Below are positions 1 to 5,692 of a stretch of 5,692 nucleotides of DNA, piece by piece. Where the stretch lies: contig VXRI01000401.1 in the NCBI GenBank assembly GCA_009838595.1, positions 1 through 5,692 of the forward strand, read 5' to 3'. The position numbers and the translations under genes are program-made. This DNA comes from Chloroflexota bacterium (GTDB taxonomy: Bacteria; Chloroflexota; Dehalococcoidia; Lucifugimonadales; JADFKI01). The notes under the pieces are model-generated. The model was given only the letters and a program-made list of their open reading frames with translations, ran no database searches and was not told the origin of the DNA. Position 1 is the stretch's first letter; each line of letters opens with the position of its first letter.

Positions 1-71
1 ATATACGCCGGTTCAATCAAGAGGCATCGAAGATGTGGAAATGATGAACCACTATCTTATCCAATACATCC

Positions 72-80
72 TGTTAGATT
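72..80 (+). promoter_or_regulatory. Extended -10 promoter of ruvB, likely leaderless
   Basis: The bases TGtTAGATT form an extended -10 (TGn followed by TAnnnT, four of six matches to TATAAT). The hexamer ends only 5 bases before the ruvB ATG at 86, so transcription starting about 6-7 bases downstream would begin at or beside the A of that ATG. There is no Shine-Dalgarno match in the preceding 20 bases, which fits leaderless translation. No good -35 is visible at the normal distance (ctatct at 52-57), as is common for extended -10 promoters. Placement is inferred from sequence only. Confidence 0.5.
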
Positions 81-85
81 AAACT

Positions 86-1117
86 ATGAACGAACGCATC
101 GTTTCCGGGGCGCCGCATGAGTTCGACCACTCGTTGGACAGCAGCCTGCGCCCGCGCCGCATTGCCGACTACATCGGGCAGTCTGCGGTCAAGAACCTGC
201 TCGCCATTAGCATCAAGGCGGCGCAGCAGCGCGGCGAACCGCTCGACCACGTCCTGCTGTACGGTCCGCCCGGTCTGGGCAAGACGACGCTTGCCTACGT
301 AATGGCGTTCGAGATGGGCGCGCAGATAAAGACCACATCCGGCCCGGCGATAGAGCGACCCGGCGATATGGTCGCAACGCTTACGCAAATGCAAGAGGGC
401 GACATCCTGTTCATCGACGAAATCCACCGCCTCAGCCGCGTCGTGGAAGAAGTGTTGTATCCCGCGATGGAAGACTACTTCGTGTCGTGGGTCATCGACA
501 AAGGGCTGAAGGCGCGCAGCATGAACCTGTCCATCAAGTCGTTCACGCTCATTGGCGCAACCACGCGATACGGCATGCTCAGCCCGCCGCTGCGCGATAG
601 GTTCGGCAACATCCACCGCCTCGACTTCTACGACGAAGACGCGATGGCGACCATCGTCGGGCGTTCGGCGCGCATACTGGAAATCGATGCGGAAGAGCAG
701 GGTATATTCGAGATTGCCAGCCGCGCGAGGGGAACGCCTCGCATCGCCAACCGGCTGCTGCGCCGCGTCCGCGACTACGCGCAAGTGATTGGCGACGGCG
801 TCATTACGGCGGACATCGCGCGCGAGGCGCTGTCGCAGCTCGAAGTTGACGGTCGTGGGCTTGATGGCACGGACACTAGGATGCTGCGTTCGATAATCGA
901 AAAGTTCGACGGCGGTCCCGTAGGCTTGGACACGATAGCCGCATCCATCAGCGAAGACTCCGACACCATCGAAGATGTGTACGAGCCGTATCTCTTGCAG
1001 TTAGGCTTTCTGGACAAGACACCGCGCGGTCGCGTAGCTACCCGCCGCGCCTACGACCATCTCGGCTTCGACTACGGCGAGGACGAGCCGAACTCGGCGC
1101 AGGCGAGCCTCTTTTGA
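86..1117 (+). CDS. ruvB: Holliday junction branch migration DNA helicase RuvB
   Basis: RuvB is the AAA+ hexameric motor that, loaded by RuvA on four-way junctions, pumps DNA through the complex using ATP during recombinational repair; RuvC then resolves the junction. The 343-residue product is the usual family length and aligns mentally end to end with E. coli RuvB. Visible motifs are Walker A GPPGLGKT (60-67), Walker B ILFIDEIH (107-114), the RuvA-contacting hairpin region around 130-152, sensor 1 GATTR (157-161), the LRDRFG arginine motif (169-174), sensor 2 [12 protein letters not shown] (216-227), and the C-terminal winged-helix DNA-binding domain from about 255, with [10 protein letters not shown] and [10 protein letters not shown]. 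All catalytic motifs are intact. The hairpin region reads IDKGLKARS where most homologues have IGxGPxARS. The ATG at 86 lacks a Shine-Dalgarno but sits just after an extended -10. ruvA and ruvC are not in the window, and the next gene downstream is an unrelated membrane protein. Confidence 0.97.
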   Translation: MNERIVSGAPHEFDHSLDSSLRPRRIADYIGQSAVKNLLAISIKAAQQRGEPLDHVLLYGPPGLGKTTLAYVMAFEMGAQIKTTSGPAIERPGDMVATLTQMQEGDILFIDEIHRLSRVVEEVLYPAMEDYFVSWVIDKGLKARSMNLSIKSFTLIGATTRYGMLSPPLRDRFGNIHRLDFYDEDAMATIVGRSARILEIDAEEQGIFEIASRARGTPRIANRLLRRVRDYAQVIGDGVITADIAREALSQLEVDGRGLDGTDTRMLRSIIEKFDGGPVGLDTIAASISEDSDTIEDVYEPYLLQLGFLDKTPRGRVATRRAYDHLGFDYGEDEPNSAQASLF

Positions 1118-1137
1118 ATATCCTTCCTAAATGTTAG

Positions 1138-1170
1138 AGCCTGTCCTGAATTGCCGAAGAAATGGGGATG
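1138..1170. repeat. Possible decayed dispersed repeat
   Basis: GCCTGTCCTGA (1139-1149) followed by GCCGAAG (1153-1159) and ATGGGGATGAC resembles the widespread intergenic repeat of the form GCCTGTCCTGAgcntgtCGAAGG, often seen next to a GGGAATGAC block. The first 11 bases match well and the rest is degraded. A related block (GTCATTCCCGCC, read on the other strand) lies at the right end of the window. The identification rests on memory of such repeats and needs a genome-wide copy count. Confidence 0.3.
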
Positions 1171-1178
1171 ACAATCCA

Positions 1179-1571
1179 ATGACCCGAAACAGAGTCGTCC
1201 TCACCGTCTCCACTTTATCCCATATCTTCGCATGGGCTGCCACTCTGTTCTTTATCTTTTGGCCTGTGTACAGCGGCGTCAGCGTCAGGGCTGGCGAAAG
1301 CGGCGTCGGCAGCGTTAGCGGCAAAACACTCATCGAAGTCAACGGACTATGGGCTGCCTTGCTTATCGTTCTACCCATCATCTTCACTGCAATCGCTCTC
1401 ATAGCGTCCTTCCCCAGTGTCGCCCACCCACGCCTGATGCTCACCCTTCGTTGGACAGCATTTGCCCTGCTACTCACCTTCTGCGCTGTAAGCTCCCTAT
1501 CCATCGGCCTCTTCTACCTGCCAGCCGCAATTGCAGCGCTCGTGGCGGCGATTGTTAGGGGAAGGAACTAA
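1179..1571 (+). CDS. Small four-helix membrane protein, function unknown
   Basis: I do not recognise a named family. From the ATG at 1179 the product is 130 residues with four hydrophobic segments at about 8-29, 56-78, 86-107 and 108-126, a polar, Gly/Ser-rich loop between the first two (about 31-55), and a short basic tail RGRN. A positively charged N-terminus (MTRNR) suggests the N-terminus is cytoplasmic. No catalytic motif or cysteine pair is seen. An ATG at 1131 would add 16 residues (MLEPVLNCRRNGDDNP), but it has no ribosome binding site and would translate what looks like repeat DNA. The 1179 start has a weak GGGGA 10 bases upstream, so I prefer it. The gene lies 61 bases after ruvB with no terminator between, so co-transcription is possible. 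Codons end in A/T somewhat more often than in ruvB. It could also be a lineage-specific hypothetical. Confidence 0.65.
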   Translation: MTRNRVVLTVSTLSHIFAWAATLFFIFWPVYSGVSVRAGESGVGSVSGKTLIEVNGLWAALLIVLPIIFTAIALIASFPSVAHPRLMLTLRWTAFALLLTFCAVSSLSIGLFYLPAAIAALVAAIVRGRN

Positions 1572-1639
1572 CAACAACCTTAAGTTGTATGAGGAAGACC
1601 TGCTCCAACCTTCCTGTCAGCATACGCCGCAAAGGGTAA

Positions 1640-1666
1640 AGAGGGCGATCCTGAGAACCGCTCTCT
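1640..1666. terminator. Hairpin in convergent gap, possible weak terminator
   Basis: AGAGGGCG (1640-1647) pairs with CGCTCTCT (1659-1666) over 8 base pairs, one of them G-T, around an 11-base loop. It lies 68 bases past the stop of the + strand membrane-protein gene. No T-run follows on either strand, so it is not a canonical intrinsic terminator, and an 8-bp stem of this kind can arise by chance. Confidence 0.3.
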
Positions 1667-1685
1667 ATACACGTCTGCATTTGAG

Positions 1686-1727
1686 TGCTCCGTTGTCGCA
1701 TCTACATTAAGATGCTACAACGGCGCA
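1686..1727. terminator. Long hairpin between convergent operons, candidate bidirectional terminator
   Basis: The arm at 1686-1703 (TGCtCCGTTGTcGCATCT) pairs with 1710-1727 (AGATGCtACAACGGcGCA) at 16 of 18 positions around the 6-base loop ACATTA. It stands 13 bases past the stop of the leftward ABC operon and 114 bases past the stop of the rightward gene, where a shared terminator is expected. Neither side has the T-tract of a classical intrinsic terminator, so it may instead be an mRNA 3'-end stabiliser or a palindromic repeat element. The structure is directly visible; its role is inferred. Confidence 0.5.
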
Positions 1728-1739
1728 TAGAAAACCATC

Positions 1740-3671
1740 CTACTTCTCTGCCGCCTCTTCGGTTACTTCTTCCATGGCGGCGTAATTCATGCTATAGAGG
1801 TGTGCGTACAAGCCGTCTTGCTTCATTAGCGAGTCGTGGTTGCCCACTTCTACGATTTCACCTTGATTCAGCACGACTATCTTGTCCGCGCCGCGTATGG
1901 TGGACAGACGGTGCGCTATGACGATTGCCGTGCGTCCCCTTAGCAGCCGTTGCAACGCCTGCTGGATTAGCATCTCGGTGTAACTATCGATGTTCGCCGT
2001 CGCCTCGTCTAAGATTAGGATGCGCGGGTCTGCAACGATTGCGCGCGCGAAGCTCAGCAGCTGCCGCTGTCCGAGGCTCAGGTTAACGCCGCGCTCCGCG
2101 AGGTAGGTGTCGTAGCCGAAGTCCATCTGCATGATGATGTCGTGGACGCCGACCGCCTTCGCCGCCTCTATCATGTGCTCGTCGCTGGCGCCCGGATGAT
2201 TGTACTTGATGTTATCGCGCACCGTGCCGGAGAACAGGAACGGCTCTTGCAACACCATGCTCATCTGACCGGCGAGCGAGCTGCGCGTAACATCGCGGAT
2301 GTCGTAGCCGTCCACGAGAATCGCGCCCTTTTCGCGGGGCACATCGTAGAACCGCGATATAAGCGACACAAGCGTGGTCTTGCCCGCGCCCGTTGGTCCC
2401 ACGACCGCGACCGTCTCGCCCGGATTGATGTGCAGTGTCATGTGCTTTAGCACATCCGGCATCTCGCTCGCGCTGCCGTTTATACCGTTCGTCTGAGTGT
2501 TCTCCCTGTCCAGCCCAACAATCGCCTCGCTCGCCGCGTAGCTGAAGCTGAGGTCTTTCAGCTCCACGTCGCCCTTCAGGCGCGGTAAGTTGCCCGCGTT
2601 CGGCCTGTCCACGAGGTCAGGTTCGACATCCAATAACTCGAAAATGCGCGCGCCTGACGCCATCGAACGCTGTAACTGCGTGTACTGCATCGTCAGGTTG
2701 CGAATTGGGTCGAAGAAGCGCTGAATGTACATGATAAACGCTATTAGCACGCCGATTTCTAGATTGTTGCCCTCGGTGCTTATGACCAATCTGGAACCAA
2801 AGTATATCGCTAGCACGATTGCGACCGCCGTGAGAATGTCCACTACGGGCAGCAGTGTGGACGACAGCTTGCTAGCCCACAGGTTCGCCTTGAGGTGCTC
2901 GGTGTTTTTCTCATCGAACTGCTCAAGGTTGCGCGGCTGCCGATTGAGTGACTGCACCACGCGCACACCCGTCAAGTTCTCGTTGAGAGCGCCGTTCACA
3001 ATGGATATGGCGGTGCGGATTCGCAGGAACGCCTTCACGGCAAAGGGCTGCCAGATTGCCATCGTCAGCGCGAGGATGGGCAACACTATCATTGTGGTCA
3101 GACCGAGTTCCAGGTTCAGCACAAGCAGCATAGCCACGATGCCCGCCAGGCTCAGCAAGTCTGCCGCGGTCATAATGACCACAGTCATAAGTTCCTGCAG
3201 CTGCCACACATCACCCTGCACGCGGGACATTATGCGCCCGACTTCCGTCTTGTCATAGTACGAAAGCGAAAGTTTTTGCAGGTGCGCGAACATCGCGCGC
3301 CGCAGGTCGTACAGCATGCCCAGCCCTACGCGCGCCATAAAGAGCTGCTGGAAGTAATTCGCCGCCAAGCCAGCGAGCGCAACTACGATGAACGTGACTC
3401 CCACCAAGACCAGCTTGGGGAAGTCGCCTGTTTCGCCTTCTTCTACGGGCAAGTAATTGTCAATGCCGAACTTCAGCAGATACGGTATAGCTATCTGCGA
3501 TCCGACATAGATTAGCATTGCTATGAACGCCAATATCGCGAATGTTCTGTACGGGCGCACATACGGCAGCAGCCGCAGCACAACCCGCTTGTCGTAAATG
3601 CGCCCGAAGGTCTCGCCGTCGTCTTCCCCGCCTCGGCTTCTACCGCTGAACGCGCCGCTGTTCATCATCAT
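1740..3671 (-). CDS. ABC exporter half-transporter, subunit with noncanonical signature motif
   Basis: The 643-residue protein is a membrane-domain plus ATPase-domain half-transporter of the B-family multidrug/lipid exporter type. Six hydrophobic helices lie at about 43-66, 87-109, 160-186, 188-208, 271-291 and 305-325, followed by the nucleotide-binding domain: A-loop Tyr378, Walker A GPTGAGKT (425-432), Q-loop Gln475, signature LSLGQ (531-535) in place of LSGGQ, Walker B ILILDEATANID (551-562) with catalytic Glu556, and switch His587. About 20 extra residues, rich in Asn/Gly/Ser, separate the A-loop from the next strand (379-406). The N-terminus carries an acidic, glycine-rich cytosolic extension and the C-terminus is Glu-rich. 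The start ATG overlaps the upstream stop (ATGA) and has AAAGGAGG 10 bases before it; two more ATGs follow directly. Paired with the upstream subunit it should form a heterodimer in which this protein supplies the intact Walker B and the altered signature. Substrate is unknown. Confidence 0.93.
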   Translation of the reverse strand: MMMNSGAFSGRSRGGEDDGETFGRIYDKRVVLRLLPYVRPYRTFAILAFIAMLIYVGSQIAIPYLLKFGIDNYLPVEEGETGDFPKLVLVGVTFIVVALAGLAANYFQQLFMARVGLGMLYDLRRAMFAHLQKLSLSYYDKTEVGRIMSRVQGDVWQLQELMTVVIMTAADLLSLAGIVAMLLVLNLELGLTTMIVLPILALTMAIWQPFAVKAFLRIRTAISIVNGALNENLTGVRVVQSLNRQPRNLEQFDEKNTEHLKANLWASKLSSTLLPVVDILTAVAIVLAIYFGSRLVISTEGNNLEIGVLIAFIMYIQRFFDPIRNLTMQYTQLQRSMASGARIFELLDVEPDLVDRPNAGNLPRLKGDVELKDLSFSYAASEAIVGLDRENTQTNGINGSASEMPDVLKHMTLHINPGETVAVVGPTGAGKTTLVSLISRFYDVPREKGAILVDGYDIRDVTRSSLAGQMSMVLQEPFLFSGTVRDNIKYNHPGASDEHMIEAAKAVGVHDIIMQMDFGYDTYLAERGVNLSLGQRQLLSFARAIVADPRILILDEATANIDSYTEMLIQQALQRLLRGRTAIVIAHRLSTIRGADKIVVLNQGEIVEVGNHDSLMKQDGLYAHLYSMNYAAMEEVTEEAAEK

Positions 3672-5482
3672 AGGGTGACGGCCTCCTTTGCGCCCAAGGA
3701 CAACTCTTCGGTGTCCACATCGATCTCCCGCATAACCTCTTCCTGCGGGCGCAGTTGCAGTTCGTAAATCTCGTGGTACCTGCCGCCCAAAGCGAGCAAA
3801 TCCTGGTGCGTTCCGCGCTCGACTATTTCACCCTTGTCCATCACGATAATCTCGTCCGCGCGGTGCACCGTGCTCAGCCTGTGCGCGATGATGAGTGTCG
3901 TCCTGCCCTTCATCACCTCTTCCATCGCTTGTCGGATGAGATCTTCCGTATTCGCGTCAACGCTGGATGTGGAGTCGTCAAGCACAAGTATCGGCGGGTC
4001 GAGCAGCACTGCCCGCGCGATGGACATTCGCTGCCGCTGGCCGCCGGAAAGGTTAACGCCCCGCTCGCCGAGTTCGGTGTCGTATCCGCCGTCAAGCGCC
4101 GATATGAAGTTGTGCAACTGCGCTATCTTCGCCGCCTGTATCACATCTTCAAGCGGCGCATCCTCCCGGCCATACGCGATGTTCTCGCGCAAGCCCGTGC
4201 CGAACAAGAACACATCCTGCTGCACGATGCCGATGTTTTGCCGCAACGATTTCAGCGTGGTATCGCGGATGTCCACGCCGTCGATGGTAATGCGCCCCGA
4301 GTCCACATCGTAGAAGCGCGGCAGCAGGTTCGCCACCGAACTCTTGCCGCTGCCGGGCGGACCCAGCAGCGCCACGACCTTGCCCGGTTCTGCCTCGAAG
4401 TTGATGTTGTTCAGCACGGGCTTGCCCTCTTCGTAGCTGAAGCTCACATTCTCGAAGCGCACATGCCCGATTACGCGCCCAAGTTCCTTCGAGGCAGGCT
4501 TCTCCACGACATCCGACACGGTGTCCAAAATTTCGAAGAGCCTCTGTCCGCCGGACGCCGCCCTTGCGTAAGAGTTCACGAGGAAACCGGACATACGCAC
4601 GGGCATCGCCAAAATCTGCATATAGAACACGAACGCGCCCAGCTGCCCGATTGTCAGCTCCCCGCTTATCACTCGCCATCCGCCGAACAGGATGATTATC
4701 GCCAACCCCATCTGGAAGGCAAACAGGGTGAAGGCGTTGTTCGCGGCGCGTAGCTTCTCCGCGGCAATGAAGGCGTCGGAGACTTCCTGGCTCTTGTCGT
4801 TGTACTTCCGATTCTCGAAATCTTCGGACGCGAACGCCTTGACCACGCGCTGTCCTGTCAGGTTTTCCTGCAACACTGTGTTCAGGTCCGCCATCATGTC
4901 CTGAATCTTCAGCCACGCCTCGCGCAGTCGAAGCCGCACGATGCCGGATATAATCAGTACGACCGGCACAAACGCGATGCTCGCCAGGCCGAGCTGCCAG
5001 TCCATTCGTATGAGGATGATGGACACGACTATCAGCAATGCCATGAAATATGGCGTCCGCACGATGCCCATGTTCACGAACATGCGGATGTTCTCCACAT
5101 CCGTAATCGCCCGGGACATCACCTGTCCGGTATGGTTTCGGTCGTGGAAGCCGAAGCTCAAATGCTGCACATGGTCGTACAGCTTGTTTCGCAGGTCGTA
5201 TGACACATATTGCGAAACAGCCTCGCCGAAATAGTTCTGAAAGAACGAAAGCCCACCGCGCAATATGCTTAAGCCGATTATGGTTCCTATAATCGTCAAC
5301 AGGAGTCCAAGTGGTATGCTGCCCTCATTTTTCAGAGCCTCTGCAATCTCGTCGATCGCCTGCCCAAACAAGTGCGGAAGAAACAAATATGCCGTTGTGG
5401 CGCCTATCATCGCAATGTATGCGGCAGCCATCTCCCGCTTGCGACTGAACGCCATTTTCACGATTCGCCAGATTACCTGCAT
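3668..5482 (-). CDS. ABC exporter half-transporter, subunit with degenerate Walker B (Asp for Glu)
   Basis: The 604-residue protein has the B-family exporter plan. Six hydrophobic helices lie at about 19-40, 58-79, 138-160, 162-183, 248-270 and 276-298, then an ATPase domain: A-loop Tyr350, Walker A GPPGSGKS (374-381), Q-loop Gln421 or Gln422, signature LSGGQ (478-482), Walker B ILVLDDSTSSVD (498-509) and switch His534. Position 503 is Asp where a catalytic Glu is expected, the hallmark of the degenerate-site subunit in heterodimeric exporters such as TM287/288, BmrCD and LmrCD. The partner gene follows with a 4-base overlap. Start choice: the open frame reaches a GTG at 5536 (622 residues), but the ATG at 5482 has GGAG 5 bases upstream and AGGAGGG 12 bases upstream, and begins the family-typical N-terminus (MQVIWRIVKMAFSRKR), so I prefer it. 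The protein is inferred to sit in the inner membrane exporting a lipid, drug or peptide; the sequence does not reveal which. Confidence 0.93.
   Translation of the reverse strand: MQVIWRIVKMAFSRKREMAAAYIAMIGATTAYLFLPHLFGQAIDEIAEALKNEGSIPLGLLLTIIGTIIGLSILRGGLSFFQNYFGEAVSQYVSYDLRNKLYDHVQHLSFGFHDRNHTGQVMSRAITDVENIRMFVNMGIVRTPYFMALLIVVSIILIRMDWQLGLASIAFVPVVLIISGIVRLRLREAWLKIQDMMADLNTVLQENLTGQRVVKAFASEDFENRKYNDKSQEVSDAFIAAEKLRAANNAFTLFAFQMGLAIIILFGGWRVISGELTIGQLGAFVFYMQILAMPVRMSGFLVNSYARAASGGQRLFEILDTVSDVVEKPASKELGRVIGHVRFENVSFSYEEGKPVLNNINFEAEPGKVVALLGPPGSGKSSVANLLPRFYDVDSGRITIDGVDIRDTTLKSLRQNIGIVQQDVFLFGTGLRENIAYGREDAPLEDVIQAAKIAQLHNFISALDGGYDTELGERGVNLSGGQRQRMSIARAVLLDPPILVLDDSTSSVDANTEDLIRQAMEEVMKGRTTLIIAHRLSTVHRADEIIVMDKGEIVERGTHQDLLALGGRYHEIYELQLRPQEEVMREIDVDTEELSLGAKEAVTL
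3682..3689 (-). promoter_or_regulatory. Ribosome binding site of second ABC gene
   Basis: AAAGGAGG on the - strand is a near-perfect anti-16S match inside the last codons of the upstream ABC gene, 10 bases before the ATG at 3671. It favours the first of three tandem ATG codons and supports translation coupled to the upstream gene through the ATGA overlap. Confidence 0.75.
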
Positions 5483-5487
5483 AAGCG

Positions 5488-5502
5488 CTCCAGTCCCTCC
5501 TC
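5488..5502 (-). promoter_or_regulatory. Ribosome binding site of first ABC gene
   Basis: On the - strand GAGGAGGG (5495-5502) and GGAG (5488-5491) precede the ATG at 5482 by 12 and 5 bases. One or both can serve as Shine-Dalgarno. No in-frame start codon lies between them and the ATG, which supports 5482 rather than the GTG at 5536. Confidence 0.6.
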
Positions 5503-5515
5503 TGATTCGCGCTGT

Positions 5516-5542
5516 GGCGGCATATACACCCCTCACGCCGCC
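5516..5542 (-). other. Inverted repeat in the ABC operon leader
   Basis: GGCGGC (5516-5521) and GCCGCC (5537-5542) are perfect 6-bp inverted arms around a 15-base loop in the inferred 5' leader. The alternative GTG start (5534-5536) falls in the loop. The stem is all G-C and could fold in mRNA without covering the preferred ribosome binding site. A short GC stem like this may be chance. Confidence 0.3.
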
Positions 5543-5576
5543 CGTTCACTGTCCCTCCAACCATCTTCGACAAATA

Positions 5577-5607
5577 ATTGTACCACTTGCAGCATCCATT
5601 ATGGTAA
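5577..5607 (-). promoter_or_regulatory. Candidate promoter of the ABC exporter operon
   Basis: On the - strand TGgTACAAT (5585 down to 5577) is an extended -10 with five of six matches to TATAAT. A weak -35, TTACCA (5607 down to 5602), lies 19 bases upstream, which is longer than ideal. Transcription would start near 5570, giving a leader of about 88 bases before the ATG at 5482. Inferred from sequence alone. Confidence 0.5.
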
Positions 5608-5632
5608 CTAATTCTGAATGCATGGTGAAGGG

Positions 5633-5644
5633 AAATGAGCATTT
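5633..5644. other. Short palindrome upstream of the ABC promoter
   Basis: AAATGagCATTT is a 5+5 base palindrome with a 2-base centre, about 25 bases upstream of the candidate -35. It could be an operator or activator site for a dimeric regulator, but it is short and AT-rich, and no regulator gene is in the window. Confidence 0.25.
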
Positions 5645-5680
5645 AAGACGATTTCACAATTTCCGACGACCGCTCTTTTG

Positions 5681-5692
5681 GTCATTCCCGCC
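5681..5692. repeat. Edge of a possible dispersed GTCATTCCCGC repeat
   Basis: GTCATTCCCGCC at the window edge matches the start of the common intergenic palindromic repeat of the form GTCATTCCCGCgnaagCGGGAATCC. Only one arm lies inside the window, so its full length and pairing cannot be seen. It lies upstream of the ABC operon promoter. Confidence 0.35.

Noticed and set aside
74..784. A 236-residue open frame on the - strand opposite ruvB
   Set aside because: It is antisense to an unmistakable ruvB, its composition (Arg/Ala/Val/His-rich) is that of a GC-rich shadow frame, and it shows no recognisable domain.
1131..1178. Upstream ATG start giving a 146-residue membrane protein
   Set aside because: No ribosome binding site precedes it, and the added 16 residues are polar and derive from repeat-like sequence. 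The ATG at 1179 is a better fit.
1127..1504. A 125-residue open frame on the - strand opposite the small membrane gene
   Set aside because: The + strand frame encodes four clear hydrophobic helices with a charged N-terminus, while the - frame is basic and serine-rich with no domain. The choice is less certain than for the other shadows because the + protein is also unrecognised.
1574..1588. Short palindrome ACAAC-CTTAA-GTTGT just after the membrane gene
   Set aside because: The stem is only 5 bp, AT-rich and without a T-run, so it is too weak to call a terminator.
3755..4753. A 332-residue open frame on the + strand opposite the first ABC gene
   Set aside because: It lies wholly inside the ATPase and membrane domain coding of the - strand transporter, is rich in Arg, His and Val as shadow frames are, and has no credible motif or ribosome site.
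5483..5536. GTG start adding 18 residues to the first ABC subunit
   Set aside because: The ATG at 5482 has nearby Shine-Dalgarno matches and starts the usual exporter N-terminus; the GTG lacks a well-spaced ribosome site.

Overview
The window looks like ordinary chromosomal DNA from a moderately GC-rich bacterium. The RuvB sequence (for example the '[17 protein letters not shown]' stretch and the '[12 protein letters not shown]' C-terminal motif) and the style of the intergenic DNA suggest Chloroflexota, perhaps Dehalococcoidia or SAR202-like. That placement is from memory of family sequences and is only moderately secure. There are no signs of phage, insertion sequences, CRISPR, tRNA or rRNA.

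Layout: two genes run rightward on the + strand and two run leftward on the - strand, so the pairs converge. Bases 1-85 hold the unresolved end of something upstream and an extended -10 promoter placed so that ruvB mRNA would start at or next to its ATG (leaderless). ruvB (86-1117) encodes the Holliday-junction branch-migration motor. A 61-base gap follows, with what may be a decayed copy of a dispersed repeat, and then a small four-helix membrane protein of unknown function (1179-1571). The convergent gap 1572-1739 holds two hairpins, one with an 18-base arm, and no obvious gene.

The - strand carries a two-gene operon (5482 down to 1740) for a type IV (B-family) ABC exporter. The two half-transporters overlap by ATGA, so they are translationally coupled. 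Each has six membrane helices plus one nucleotide-binding domain. The first gene has Asp in place of the catalytic Glu after Walker B, and the second has LSLGQ instead of LSGGQ. Together these would put one degenerate and one intact ATP site in the dimer, as in TM287/288, BmrCD and LmrCD. The operon has its own candidate extended -10 promoter near 5577-5585 and a leader of about 90 nt. The last 12 bases look like the edge of a dispersed 'GTCATTCCCGC' repeat.

I see no convincing evidence of a new biological system. The points most worth checking are the heterodimeric exporter's asymmetric ATP sites, an insertion in the second ATPase domain, the leaderless ruvB promoter and the long hairpin between the convergent operons.
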